Positions 31,983 through 40,089 of a stretch of DNA of 40,464 nt are shown here, piece after piece. The DNA lies in contig JAFSPR010000046.1 in the NCBI GenBank assembly GCA_017451395.1, positions 1 to 40,464 on the forward strand, given 5' to 3'. The translations under genes and the position numbers were made by a program. A model generated the notes under the pieces. That model saw only the letters and a list, made by a program, of their open reading frames with translations. It did no database searches and was not told the origin of the DNA. The DNA comes from Bacteroidales bacterium. GTDB taxonomy: Bacteria; Bacteroidota; Bacteroidia; Bacteroidales; UBA932. Each line of letters begins with the position of its first letter. The first letter of the stretch is position 1.

Positions 31983-32527
31983 TACTCCTCACCCTCGTCA
32001 AAGATTTCCTTGCCGTCTTCGTCGTCATCCTCCTCATCCTCTTCCTCATCCTCCTCAAAATCATCATCGTCGTCCTCCGGTTCTTCCCCGGGGAGATAAC
32101 GCTGACGCTCAGGGAGGTCCTCATAGGCCACGTAACCGTTTTCAAACTCTATGGGGTTGGGACCCTTTGACTCCTTGAGGACAAGGCCCGTGACGCGCTC
32201 ACCCTCCGCTTCACCCTCTACGGTGAGAATGACGCTCTTTTTGTTGGTGACGTCATAGAAATACACCATGCTGTCCGTACCGGCCTTGACGGTGTCTTCC
32301 AGGGTTACGCGGTCTACGGTGCCGCTGCCAAGGTCAAAGAGGCCGTAGCGGGCAACTACGCCGCCCGTAACGTCCAGGGCCTTGAACATTATAATCTGGT
32401 CCTGGGCAAATTCCAGGTCACTGCGAAGCTGCTTATGGATGTTGTACAGCGTTGTGGCGCCGTTGATATGATACAGGCGATAAAAGCCTTTGATACCCGC
32501 AAGGGTGACACGAATCTTGAAAACCAT
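31982..32527 (-). CDS. pRiA4b ORF-3-like protein with acidic tail
   Basis: The 181-residue protein begins MVFKIRVTLAGIKGFYRLYHINGA and contains the domain with TTLYNIHKQL and MVYFYDVTNKKSVILTVE. This matches the plasmid pRiA4b ORF-3 family as I know it. The last ~40 residues are almost all Asp and Glu. Function is unknown; the domain occurs next to many unrelated genes. The start at 32527 is preferred to a frame extending to 32563, because a TATATTTG box lies 3 bases upstream of it. The stop overlaps the miaA start, so the two are co-transcribed. Confidence 0.75.
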   Translation of the reverse strand: MVFKIRVTLAGIKGFYRLYHINGATTLYNIHKQLRSDLEFAQDQIIMFKALDVTGGVVARYGLFDLGSGTVDRVTLEDTVKAGTDSMVYFYDVTNKKSVILTVEGEAEGERVTGLVLKESKGPNPIEFENGYVAYEDLPERQRYLPGEEPEDDDDDFEEDEEEDEEDDDEDGKEIFDEGEE

Positions 32528-32530
32528 ACC

Positions 32531-32538
32531 CAAATATA
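32531..32538 (-). promoter_or_regulatory. TAnnTTTG -7 box of the pRiA4b-like gene and miaA
   Basis: TATATTTG on the minus strand ends 3 bases before the ATG, predicting a leaderless or nearly leaderless mRNA. A TTG lies about 22 bp upstream and abuts the -33 of the divergent promoter. Confidence 0.55.
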
Positions 32539-32557
32539 CTGCTTTTTCTGTGTTTAA

Positions 32558-32588
32558 TTGCAAAATATCTCAAAAAACCGTAATTTTG
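32558..32588 (+). promoter_or_regulatory. Promoter of the YigZ-family gene (TTG, 20-bp spacer, TAATTTTG)
   Basis: TTG at 32558-32560 and TAATTTTG at 32581-32588 are separated by 20 bp. The -7 box touches the ATG at 32589, so transcription should begin at or within the start codon region. Confidence 0.5.
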
Positions 32589-33194
32589 ATGGAAGTGGAA
32601 ATTCAGGATTCATATAAGTCCATAGCGGCGACGTCGGAGGGTCTTTTCAAGGACAACGGGTCCCGCTTCATCGCCCTTGCCTACCCTGTAGAGACGGAGG
32701 AGGAGGTGAAGGAAATCGTGGCCTCCCTCCGCAAGGAGTACCACGACGCCCGTCATCACTGCTACGCCTACCGTATCGGCCTTAAGGGGGACGTGTGGAG
32801 GGCGTCCGACGACGGAGAGCCTTCCGGAAGCGCGGGAAGGCCCATCCTTGGGCAGATAGATTCCCTTGGGCTGAGTGACATCCTGGTTGTTGTGGTGCGC
32901 TATTTCGGCGGCATCAAACTGGGAATCCCGGGGCTCATACGCGCCTACAAGACTTCCACGGCCGATGCCCTCTCCGCCGCCACCGTTGTCCAAAAGATTG
33001 CGGGGCGGAACTACAGGCTTTCCTTTGACTACCTTTCCATGAACGCCGTTATGAAGGTCCTCAAGGACCTGGACCTTCCCCAGAGCGGGCAGGACTTTGG
33101 GGAGAAGTGCTCACTTTCTACGCGTGTACGCCTTGCCCAGAATGAGAGTTTTAAGGAAAGACTTTTTGGGATTGCAGAATTGAAAGAAATATAG
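32589..33194 (+). CDS. YigZ/IMPACT-family protein (UPF0029)
   Basis: The 201-residue protein shows the IMPACT-like N-terminal domain. It contains the stretch HHCYAYRIG, DDGEPSGSAGRPILGQI, and VVVVRYFGGIKLGIPGLIRAY, all signatures of the YigZ family. A C-terminal ferredoxin-like half (YLSMNAVMKVLKDLDL) follows. The family is conserved in bacteria and eukaryotes, and the eukaryotic IMPACT regulates Gcn2. The bacterial role is not settled. The open frame extends upstream to 32490, but the promoter and family length favour 32589. It is divergent from the pRiA4b-like gene. Confidence 0.88.
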   Translation: MEVEIQDSYKSIAATSEGLFKDNGSRFIALAYPVETEEEVKEIVASLRKEYHDARHHCYAYRIGLKGDVWRASDDGEPSGSAGRPILGQIDSLGLSDILVVVVRYFGGIKLGIPGLIRAYKTSTADALSAATVVQKIAGRNYRLSFDYLSMNAVMKVLKDLDLPQSGQDFGEKCSLSTRVRLAQNESFKERLFGIAELKEI

Positions 33195-33214
33195 GTTTTC
33201 ACAATAATAATCCG

Positions 33215-33222
33215 TAACTTTG
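33215..33222 (+). promoter_or_regulatory. TAnnTTTG -7 box of serC
   Basis: TAACTTTG lies 36 bases before the serC ATG at 33259 and overlaps the first codon of the longest open frame. That indicates that the 13-codon upstream extension is not translated. Confidence 0.5.
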
Positions 33223-33258
33223 AAAACCATAATTAATACAGATCATAACCTAAATAAA

Positions 33259-34335
33259 ATGTCCAAGAAAGTTCACGTTTTCAACGCTGGCCCCTGCCTT
33301 CTTCCGCAGGTTGCCATTGACAATGCCATTGAGGCCCTGAAGGATTTCAGCGGCACCGGAATCAGCCTCATAAGTATCTCCCACCGCACAAAGGAGTGGG
33401 ACGCCGTAATGGATGAAACCCGCGCCCTCTGGAAGGAACTCCTCAATATCCCGGATACCCACGAGGTAGTTTTCCTTGGCGGCGGCGCCTCCCTCCAGTT
33501 CCTCTATGTGGCAATGAACTACCTTGAGAGCAAGGCCGCATACCTTGACACCGGCGTATGGGCCCACAAGGCCCTTGTAGAGGCCCAGGGCATAGGAGAC
33601 GCCTATGCAATAGCCTGCTCCAAGGACAAGAACTACACCTATATCCCCAAGGGATTCGAGGTTCCCTCAGACCTAGATTACCTCCACATCACCACCAACA
33701 ACACCATCTACGGCACTGAGATAAAAGAGGACCTTGACGTCCCCTGCCCCCTCATTGCCGATATGTCATCGGACATTATGTCCCGTCCGGTGGATGTAAG
33801 TAAGTATGACCTCATCTACGGCGGCGCCCAGAAGAACGTGGGCCCTGCAGGCGTTATCTTCGCAATCATCAAGAAGGATTCCCTTGGCCGCGTAACCCGC
33901 CACATCCCCACTATGCTGGATTACCGCACCCACATTGACAAACTCTCAATGTTCAACACCCCGCCCGTTTTCAACATCTTCGTGATGAAGGAAACCCTGA
34001 AGTGGATTAAGTCAATGGGCGGAGTGGAGGCCATCCAGAAGATCAATCAGAAGAAGGCCGATCTTCTCTACGGTGAGATTGACCGAAACAGCCTCTTTGT
34101 GGGCACCGCAGCCAAGGAGGACCGTTCCCTTATGAACGTATGCTTTGTGCCTTCGGAAGGCCACGAGGACATCTTCGATCCCTTCTTCGCCTTTGCCAAG
34201 GAACGCGGCATGGTGGGCATCAAGGGCCATCGCAGCGTAGGCGGTTTCCGCGCCTCCCTGTACAACGCCTGCACCGTGGAAGACGTCCAGGCACTTGTAG
34301 ACTGCATGCAGGAATTTGAAAAACTTCATAAGTAA
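33259..34335 (+). CDS. serC: Phosphoserine aminotransferase
   Basis: This 358-residue class V PLP aminotransferase starts [16 protein letters not shown]. It has the family's [15 protein letters not shown] segment, then STNNTIYGT-like [13 protein letters not shown] and [10 protein letters not shown]. The PLP-binding lysine sits in [12 protein letters not shown], with [16 protein letters not shown] at the end. It makes phosphoserine from 3-phosphohydroxypyruvate and glutamate in serine synthesis, and often serves pyridoxine synthesis too. The Met at 33259 is chosen over an upstream ATG because of the promoter box. serA follows after 79 bp containing a G-rich structure. Confidence 0.95.
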   Translation: MSKKVHVFNAGPCLLPQVAIDNAIEALKDFSGTGISLISISHRTKEWDAVMDETRALWKELLNIPDTHEVVFLGGGASLQFLYVAMNYLESKAAYLDTGVWAHKALVEAQGIGDAYAIACSKDKNYTYIPKGFEVPSDLDYLHITTNNTIYGTEIKEDLDVPCPLIADMSSDIMSRPVDVSKYDLIYGGAQKNVGPAGVIFAIIKKDSLGRVTRHIPTMLDYRTHIDKLSMFNTPPVFNIFVMKETLKWIKSMGGVEAIQKINQKKADLLYGEIDRNSLFVGTAAKEDRSLMNVCFVPSEGHEDIFDPFFAFAKERGMVGIKGHRSVGGFRASLYNACTVEDVQALVDCMQEFEKLHK

Positions 34336-34354
34336 AACCTCTTCCCTATCAAGT

Positions 34355-34387
34355 CCCTCCCCCGAGGGGAGGGGTTTCGGGAGGGGG
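34355..34387 (+). repeat. C-rich/G-rich element between serC and serA (hairpin or G-quadruplex)
   Basis: CCCTCCCC at 34355-34362 pairs with GGGGAGGG at 34366-34373 or, alternatively, with the later GGGAGGGG tract. On the transcript strand four G runs (4, 4, 3 and 5 bases) separated by loops of 1, 4 and 1 bases (34366-34387) fit an intramolecular G-quadruplex. It lies 27 bases before the serA ATG. The paired GGGAGGGG tracts recall the elements in metG and truA. Confidence 0.6.
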
Positions 34388-34414
34388 CAACGTTAATCAT
34401 TTAGTTTTCATGAA

Positions 34415-35335
34415 ATGAAAGTACTTTTAGCAACCCAGAAGCCCTTTGCAGCGGCTGCTGTAAAAGGCATTGAAGATATCCTCAAGGCCGCAGGCCATGA
34501 GGTTGTAAAACTTGAAAAGTACGCGGAGCAGAATGATCTTGTGGCTGCAGTTGCAGACGCCGAGGCCCTTATCATCCGCTCCGACAAAGTGACCGCAGAG
34601 GTACTTGACGCCGCTCCCAAACTTAAGATTGTGGTGCGCGCAGGCGCCGGCTTTGACAACGTGGACCTTGAGGCCGCAACCGCCCACGGCGTAGTTGTGA
34701 TGAACACCCCCGGCCAGAACTCAAATGCAGTGGCGGAACTCGCACTTGGCCTTATGATCTTTATGGCCCGCACGCATTTCACCCCCGCCACCGGCTCAGA
34801 ACTCCAGGGCAAGCGCCTTGGCGTCCAGGCCTACGGCAACGTGGGCCGTCTGGTGGGCCAGAAGGCAAAGGCCCTTGGGATGGAAATATCGGCCCTGGAC
34901 CCCTTCCTTACGGATGAGCAGATCATTGCCGGCGGGGCACAGCCCGTCCATTCCGTGGAGGAACTTTACGCTTCGGCCGATTACCTTTCAATCCATATCC
35001 CGGCGCTTCCTTCAACCATTAAGAGCATCGGCTATGACCTTATAATGCGCATGCCAAAGGGCGCCACCCTTGTGAATACCGCCCGTAAGGAGGTCATAGA
35101 TGAGGACGGACTGTTCAAGGCTCTCTCAGAGAGGGAAGACCTCAAGTATGTCACGGATGTCATGCCGGACAATTACGACCGCCTCACCAAGAACTTCGGC
35201 TACCGTGTCTTTGCCACGCCCAAGAAGATGGGCGCCCAAACCGCCGAGGCAAACGTGAACGCCGGCCTTGCCGCCGCCCGCCAGATAGTGGACTTCTTTG
35301 CAACCGGTAACCGTAAATTCCAGGTAAACAAATAA
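34415..35335 (+). CDS. serA: D-3-phosphoglycerate dehydrogenase, short form
   Basis: This 306-residue D-2-hydroxyacid dehydrogenase lacks the C-terminal ACT regulatory domain. The NAD-binding loop appears as GVQAYGNVGRLVGQKAKALGM, with the catalytic Arg region in LVNTARKEVIDEDGL. The usual catalytic His segment (TPHIG) is replaced by TPKKMGAQT, so the His is missing at the aligned position. As I recall, other Bacteroidales SerA proteins share this substitution. It oxidises 3-phosphoglycerate to 3-phosphohydroxypyruvate, the step before SerC. It is followed 2 bp later by the DUF1015 gene. Confidence 0.92.
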   Translation: MKVLLATQKPFAAAAVKGIEDILKAAGHEVVKLEKYAEQNDLVAAVADAEALIIRSDKVTAEVLDAAPKLKIVVRAGAGFDNVDLEAATAHGVVVMNTPGQNSNAVAELALGLMIFMARTHFTPATGSELQGKRLGVQAYGNVGRLVGQKAKALGMEISALDPFLTDEQIIAGGAQPVHSVEELYASADYLSIHIPALPSTIKSIGYDLIMRMPKGATLVNTARKEVIDEDGLFKALSEREDLKYVTDVMPDNYDRLTKNFGYRVFATPKKMGAQTAEANVNAGLAAARQIVDFFATGNRKFQVNK

Positions 35336-35337
35336 TT

Positions 35338-36600
35338 ATGGTAAGAGTAAAACCCTTTGCGGCAATACGCCCGCCCAAGAATCTGGTCACTGAAGTAGCG
35401 GCTCCGCCTTACGATGTCCTTAACTCCGAGGAAGCCCTTGCAATGGCCGGAGAAAAGAGCCTCCTGCATATCACAAAGCCGGAAATTGACTTCACGCCCA
35501 TTGCCGGAGAGCACGAGCAGCGCACCTACGACAAAGCCGTGGAGAATTTCAAGGCCTGGAAAGAGCGCGGCTGGCTGGTGCGTGAGGACAAGGAGAAATA
35601 CTATGTGTACGCCCAGACTATGGGAAAGCGTACCCAGTACGGCCTTGTGCTCTGCGCCCACACTGACGACTACGCCTCCGGAATAATCAAGAAGCATGAG
35701 CTCACCCGCAAGGACAAGGAAGACGACCGAATGGTCCACGTCCGCATCCAGAACGCAAACATTGAACCCGTGTTCTTTGCCTACAAGGACAACGAGGAAC
35801 TCAACAAGATTGTGGCCAACGCCGCGGCCGGAAAGCCGGAATACAAGTTCGTGGACGAGAACAAGTTCACCCACACCTTCTGGGTAATCTCTGACGACGC
35901 CGTAATCAAGCGCATCACTGAAATCTTCACAAATGACATAGACGCCTTCTATGTGGCCGACGGTCACCACCGTACCGCCGCAGCCGCACGCGTAGGCGCA
36001 GAGAAAAAGGCTCAGAATCCTCACCACACGGGAAATGAGGAGTACAACTACTTCATGGCAGTGTGCTTCCCTCAAAGTCACCTCGCAATCATTGATTATA
36101 ACCGTGTGGTGAAGGACCTGAACGGTCTTACGGAGGAAGAGTTCCTGAAGGCCCTTGAAGCGGACTTCGAGGTATCCGTTGCCACCAAGCCACGCTGCGG
36201 GCGTCCGGCAAAGCCCTATGCTCCATCGGCCCTCCATAACTTCTCAATGTATCTTGGAGACAAGTGGTACAGCCTCACGGCAAAGCCCGGAAGGTACAAT
36301 GACGCAGATCCCATCGGGGTACTGGACGTCACCATCCTAAGTAACCTTGTCCTGGACAAGATCCTTGGCATCAAAGACCTTCGCACGGACAAGAGGATAG
36401 ACTTCGTGGGCGGTATCCGTGGCCTTGGAGAACTTTCACGCCGCGTAGACTCCGGAGAGATGAAGGTGGCCTTTGCGCTTTACCCCGTTTCAATGGACCA
36501 ACTCATCAATATTGCCGATACCGGCAACATCATGCCTCCCAAGACCACCTGGTTCGAGCCCAAACTCCGCAGCGGCCTGGCAATCCACAGCCTGGACTAA
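35338..36600 (+). CDS. DUF1015 protein of the serine operon
   Basis: The 420-residue protein begins MVRVKPFAAIRPPKNL and contains the DUF1015 signature segments VAAPPYDVLNSEEA, FYVADGHHRTAAAARV (a ParB-like nucleotide-binding box with ADGHHR) and MPPKTTWFEPKLRSGL near the end. ADGHHR-type motifs in this family resemble SerK, an ADP-dependent serine kinase, so a serine-linked role is plausible given serC and serA upstream. The activity here is not shown by sequence alone. It starts 2 bp after the serA stop. Confidence 0.88.
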   Translation: MVRVKPFAAIRPPKNLVTEVAAPPYDVLNSEEALAMAGEKSLLHITKPEIDFTPIAGEHEQRTYDKAVENFKAWKERGWLVREDKEKYYVYAQTMGKRTQYGLVLCAHTDDYASGIIKKHELTRKDKEDDRMVHVRIQNANIEPVFFAYKDNEELNKIVANAAAGKPEYKFVDENKFTHTFWVISDDAVIKRITEIFTNDIDAFYVADGHHRTAAAARVGAEKKAQNPHHTGNEEYNYFMAVCFPQSHLAIIDYNRVVKDLNGLTEEEFLKALEADFEVSVATKPRCGRPAKPYAPSALHNFSMYLGDKWYSLTAKPGRYNDADPIGVLDVTILSNLVLDKILGIKDLRTDKRIDFVGGIRGLGELSRRVDSGEMKVAFALYPVSMDQLINIADTGNIMPPKTTWFEPKLRSGLAIHSLD

Positions 36601-36640
36601 AGAGCCGTTTTCACTAACTGCTTGAGAAATAGCACATTAC

Positions 36641-36678
36641 AACAATTACTCCCGGTCATTTGGCTGGGAGTAATTGTT
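36641..36678. terminator. Hairpin between the serine operon and the TrmH gene
   Basis: A perfect 13-bp inverted repeat (AACAATTACTCCC and GGGAGTAATTGTT) surrounds a 12-base loop, between two convergent genes. The AT-rich stem ends give a weak T tract on both strands, so it probably serves both directions. Confidence 0.6.
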
Positions 36679-36693
36679 ATAAAATGCTGATTA

Positions 36694-37227
36694 TTAATTT
36701 GTTAGCAAAAACGCCCATAAAACCACTCCCACGGAAACGGAGACGTTGAGGGAGTGTTTTGTACCCTGCTGGGGAATTTCAAGGGAAAAATCGCAGGCAT
36801 CAACTACGGACTGCTGCACTCCTTCCACCTCATTGCCAAAGACAAGGGCGTACTTGGCGCCGGGCACGCGGTGGAAAGCGTCCAGTTTTACGGAATTCAC
36901 AGTCTGCTCCACGGCAATGACGGTGTAGCCATCGGCCTGAAGGCGGTGGACCAGGTCCACGGCATCTTCCACGTGCTCCGACGGCACAACTTCCTCTGCG
37001 CCAAGGGCTACCTTGCGGAGTTCGGCCGACGGCGGTACGGGGCATATCCCGCAAAGATAGACTTTATCCACGCCGAAGGCATCCGAGGTGCGGAAGGCGC
37101 TCCCCACATTGTGGGCGCTCCGGACATTGTCCAGCACCAGCGCAATGCCGCTGGACGGCCTTGTGGTACGATATTCACTGGCCGATATCCGGCCCAGTTC
37201 CCTGTTTAGAAGTTTTCTGTCTTTCAC
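36694..37227 (-). CDS. TrmH/SpoU-family RNA 2'-O-methyltransferase
   Basis: The 177-residue protein has the SpoU motifs: LVLDNVRSAHNVGSAFRTSD (motif 1), ALVFGNEVEGV (motif 2) and LEIPQQGTKHSLNVSVSVGV (motif 3), which form the trefoil knot that binds S-adenosylmethionine. It methylates a ribose 2'-OH in tRNA or rRNA; the target is not readable. The start is taken as GTG at 37227, because a TAACTTTG promoter lies just upstream and the longer frame (to 37326) crosses it and the divergent glyA promoter. It is divergent from glyA. Confidence 0.9.
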   Translation of the reverse strand: MKDRKLLNRELGRISASEYRTTRPSSGIALVLDNVRSAHNVGSAFRTSDAFGVDKVYLCGICPVPPSAELRKVALGAEEVVPSEHVEDAVDLVHRLQADGYTVIAVEQTVNSVKLDAFHRVPGAKYALVFGNEVEGVQQSVVDACDFSLEIPQQGTKHSLNVSVSVGVVLWAFLLTN

Positions 37228-37232
37228 GGGAG

Positions 37233-37240
37233 CAAAGTTA
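37233..37240 (-). promoter_or_regulatory. TAnnTTTG -7 box of the TrmH-family gene
   Basis: TAACTTTG on the minus strand ends 5 bases before the GTG start, so the leader is minimal. It supports the short form of the protein. Confidence 0.5.
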
Positions 37241-37263
37241 AAGTTTTTCCCAATAATTATGAC

Positions 37264-37271
37264 TATATTTG
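37264..37271 (+). promoter_or_regulatory. TAnnTTTG -7 box of glyA
   Basis: TATATTTG lies 20 bases before the glyA ATG and is back to back with the divergent TrmH-family promoter 23 bp away. Confidence 0.55.
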
Positions 37272-37291
37272 TAGACCAATAACACATTCCA

Positions 37292-38635
37292 ATGAAAAAA
37301 GACATACAACTTTTTGAGTTAATCAAGAAGGAGCAGGATCGTCAGGCCTCAGGGCTTGAACTCATTGCATCTGAAAACTATGTAACCGATGAAGTCCTGG
37401 CCGCAATGGGCTCCGTATGCACCAATAAATACGCAGAAGGCTACCCCGGAAAGCGCTATTACGGCGGCTGTGAGGTAGTGGACCAGATCGAGCAACTTGC
37501 CATTGACCGCGTAAAAGCCCTCTACGGCGCAGAATATGCCAATGTCCAGCCCCATTCCGGCGCTCAGGCGAATATGGCCGTAACCATGGCCATCCTGAAA
37601 CCCGGAGACACCTTCATGGGCCTGGATCTCTCCATGGGCGGCCACCTCACCCACGGCAGCCCCGTAAACGCCAGCGGAATTCTCTACCACCCCGTAGCAT
37701 ATGGCCTTAACCCTGAAACCGGCCGCGTAGACTACGACGAAATGGAACGCAAGGCCCTTGAGTGCAAGCCAAAACTCATAATCGGCGGAGCATCGGCCTA
37801 CTCACGCGAATGGGACTACGAGCGTATGAGAAAGATTGCCGATGAAGTTGGCGCCATCCTCTGGATAGATATGGCCCATACCGCCGGCCTCATTGCCGCA
37901 GGCCTTCTCAAAAACCCCGTCAAATATGCCCACATAGTGACTTCCACCACCCACAAGACGCTCCGCGGTCCCCGCGGCGGCATTATCCTGATGGGTAAGG
38001 ACTTCCCCAACCCCTGGGGTCTCACAACTCCAAAGGGTGAGGTAAAGATGATGAGCGCAATCCTCAATTCCGCCGTCTTCCCCGGCATCCAGGGAGGCCC
38101 GCTGGAGCATGTCATCGCCGCCAAGGCAGTGGCCTTCTGGGAGGCCGCCCAGCCGGAATACGTGGAGTACCAGAAGCAGGTGGTGGCAAACGCCGCCGCA
38201 ATGTGCCGGGAGTTTATCGGCAAAGGCTACAAGATCATTTCCGGCGGCACGGACAACCACCTTATGCTCATTGACTTAAGGGGTAAGTTTGAGAACCTCA
38301 CCGGCCGCGTTGCGGAAAAGGAACTTGTAAGGGCCGATATAACGGTAAACAAGAATATGGTGCCCTTCGACACCCGCAGCGCCTTTGCAACCAGCGGCCT
38401 TAGGATCGGCACGCCTGCAGTCACGTCCCGCGGCTTCGAGGAGAAGGATATGAAAACCATCGTGGACCTGATTGACACCGTTCTCCAGAGCGCGTCGGAC
38501 CACTTTGACGCCATAACCGCAAAAGAACCAACGGAGCAGCAGACCGCGGAGCGCATTGCCCACAAGATGGTCCTTGACGAGGTCCGCCGCAAGGTGAATA
38601 TGATGACCGCCGGCCGGCCCCTTAACCGCTATTAG
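37292..38635 (+). CDS. glyA: Serine hydroxymethyltransferase
   Basis: This 447-residue PLP enzyme begins with a canonical SHMT N-terminus ([24 protein letters not shown]). It has [15 protein letters not shown], the substrate-binding [14 protein letters not shown] segment, the PLP lysine in [14 protein letters not shown], and [21 protein letters not shown] with [23 protein letters not shown]. It converts serine and tetrahydrofolate to glycine and 5,10-methylene-tetrahydrofolate, the main source of one-carbon units. The slightly long C-terminus is normal for the phylum. The nuclease lipoprotein gene follows 3 bp later. Confidence 0.97.
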   Translation: MKKDIQLFELIKKEQDRQASGLELIASENYVTDEVLAAMGSVCTNKYAEGYPGKRYYGGCEVVDQIEQLAIDRVKALYGAEYANVQPHSGAQANMAVTMAILKPGDTFMGLDLSMGGHLTHGSPVNASGILYHPVAYGLNPETGRVDYDEMERKALECKPKLIIGGASAYSREWDYERMRKIADEVGAILWIDMAHTAGLIAAGLLKNPVKYAHIVTSTTHKTLRGPRGGIILMGKDFPNPWGLTTPKGEVKMMSAILNSAVFPGIQGGPLEHVIAAKAVAFWEAAQPEYVEYQKQVVANAAAMCREFIGKGYKIISGGTDNHLMLIDLRGKFENLTGRVAEKELVRADITVNKNMVPFDTRSAFATSGLRIGTPAVTSRGFEEKDMKTIVDLIDTVLQSASDHFDAITAKEPTEQQTAERIAHKMVLDEVRRKVNMMTAGRPLNRY

Positions 38636-38638
38636 GAA

Positions 38639-39982
38639 ATGAAACTCAGGTACATCATAAGCGCGGCGCTCATTGGCATACTTTGTTCCTGCAGCCCGGC
38701 TCCACAGCCGCAGCCGCAGGAGAGCGAAAAGCCTCAGGAGAAGCCCGACGAAAAACCGGACGACAAGCCGGACGACGGCGCCGGTGACAACACCGGAGAC
38801 GACAACACCCAGAATGATCCCGAGGTAGACGTCATCACCTGGGACGCAACCAATGTGTCCACTACATCGGCCCTCCTGTCCGGTAGTTACGAGCACGTCA
38901 CCACTGAACTCCGTGACCACGGATTCTACTGGGGCACCTCCGAGGAATCTATGACTGGGCAGATAGGCCTCAACAGCAGCACGGCAAAGGCGGCCGATTT
39001 CGAAGCCACGCTCACCGGCCTCGAGCCCGGCACCACGTACTATTTCAAGGCCTATGTGACCGTCTGGGACCCGGAAAGCCAGTCTTTCATTGACATAGAG
39101 GGCGCCGTAAGTTCATTCACCACCAAAAGCGGCGGAGACACTCCTCCCTTGCCTCCGGGACCGGAACCGGAAGGGGGACTGCAGTACCTTGGCTGCTATG
39201 AGATGCCGGCAATAAGCCTGCAGGACAAGAATGCCGCCAGCGACTCCGGAACCGAAATGGTAGGTTCCTCAAAGTGGTATAACTACCTTACCACGGACAG
39301 TGGCCAGATGGTGGTTACCCATACTTACAAGGACGGCGGAAAGGTTATCCGCAACTGGACCGCCCTTGTGGACAAGACCAAGAAGGCTTCCCTGTGGAAT
39401 GCGTTCGTGATGCACCGTGACGTGTATCCGGACCACGATGTGGGCCGATACGGTTCCTGGAGAGAGGATCCCGGCATCCCTTCGGAATGGCAGAGTTGCT
39501 TCTCCAGCAGCGGGTTCAGCCGCGGCCATCAGGTGGCGTCAAACTACAGGCAGGCAAGCACGGAGGCCAACAGCCAGACCTTCTACTACACCAACCAGGC
39601 CCTCCAGTACCAGAACTCCTTCAATGACGGAGTATGGAACAATCTGGAGAATGCCGTGGTGGCCAATGCTCCTTCAGGAAGGGACACCCTGTATGTGGTT
39701 GTGGGACTGCTCTATGAGGATGGCAAAACCATCAGCGGAGTTCCCTGCCCCAGCCACTTCTACAAGTGCCTGATGAAGTGCAGTTTCTCTTCTTCCGGTG
39801 AAATGACCGGCGCCAAGGGCTGCGCCTACATCTACACCAACGAGCCCCATTCCGGGATGAGTTATTCCCAGGGAATCACAACCATTGACGCTATGGAGCA
39901 GCGCTCCGGCTTTGACTTCTACGCCAACGTCCCGGCCCAGTTCCAGGACGCCGCCGAGAGCAGTTCCAGTCCCATCTGGTAG
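38639..39982 (+). CDS. DNA/RNA non-specific endonuclease lipoprotein
   Basis: This is a 447-residue lipoprotein (LCSC, Cys18). After the lipid anchor comes a Pro/Glu/Lys/Asp-rich linker (about 20-60). A fibronectin-III-like module follows (about 65-165; TTSALLSGSYEH..., LTGLEPGTTYYFKAYV), then a nuclease domain (about 200-440). The active-site motif, normally DRGH, reads SRGHQVASNYR. The partner motif is seen in TFYYTNQALQYQNSFNDGVWNNLE with its metal-binding Asn. The fold degrades DNA and RNA, here probably at the cell surface, which could feed nucleosides to salvage. It lies 3 bp after glyA and is followed by a hairpin. Confidence 0.85.
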   Translation: MKLRYIISAALIGILCSCSPAPQPQPQESEKPQEKPDEKPDDKPDDGAGDNTGDDNTQNDPEVDVITWDATNVSTTSALLSGSYEHVTTELRDHGFYWGTSEESMTGQIGLNSSTAKAADFEATLTGLEPGTTYYFKAYVTVWDPESQSFIDIEGAVSSFTTKSGGDTPPLPPGPEPEGGLQYLGCYEMPAISLQDKNAASDSGTEMVGSSKWYNYLTTDSGQMVVTHTYKDGGKVIRNWTALVDKTKKASLWNAFVMHRDVYPDHDVGRYGSWREDPGIPSEWQSCFSSSGFSRGHQVASNYRQASTEANSQTFYYTNQALQYQNSFNDGVWNNLENAVVANAPSGRDTLYVVVGLLYEDGKTISGVPCPSHFYKCLMKCSFSSSGEMTGAKGCAYIYTNEPHSGMSYSQGITTIDAMEQRSGFDFYANVPAQFQDAAESSSSPIW

Positions 39983-40021
39983 CCTGGCACGTAAGTTACT
40001 GACACTGAGTTAGTTGACGAT

Positions 40022-40051
40022 TCACGGGTGCACTTTGCGGTGCACCCGTGA
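40022..40051. terminator. Hairpin between the nuclease gene and truA
   Basis: A perfect 12-bp inverted repeat (TCACGGGTGCAC and GTGCACCCGTGA) surrounds a 6-base loop between two convergent genes. It lacks a T run, so termination efficiency is uncertain. The inner GGTGCAC/GTGCACC part is shared with the metG/miaA hairpin. Confidence 0.5.
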
Positions 40052-40089
40052 TTGCGTAAGTCACTGAATAATTGAGAGTTACACGCCAG

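Noticed and set aside
31803-32099. A plus-strand serine-rich frame opposite the acidic tail
   Set aside because: The poly-Ser stretch is only the reverse of the Glu/Asp codons of the pRiA4b-like gene.
35200-36237. A 345-codon minus-strand frame across serA and DUF1015
   Set aside because: It spans the junction of two well-supported plus-strand genes, has a low-complexity peptide and no promoter.
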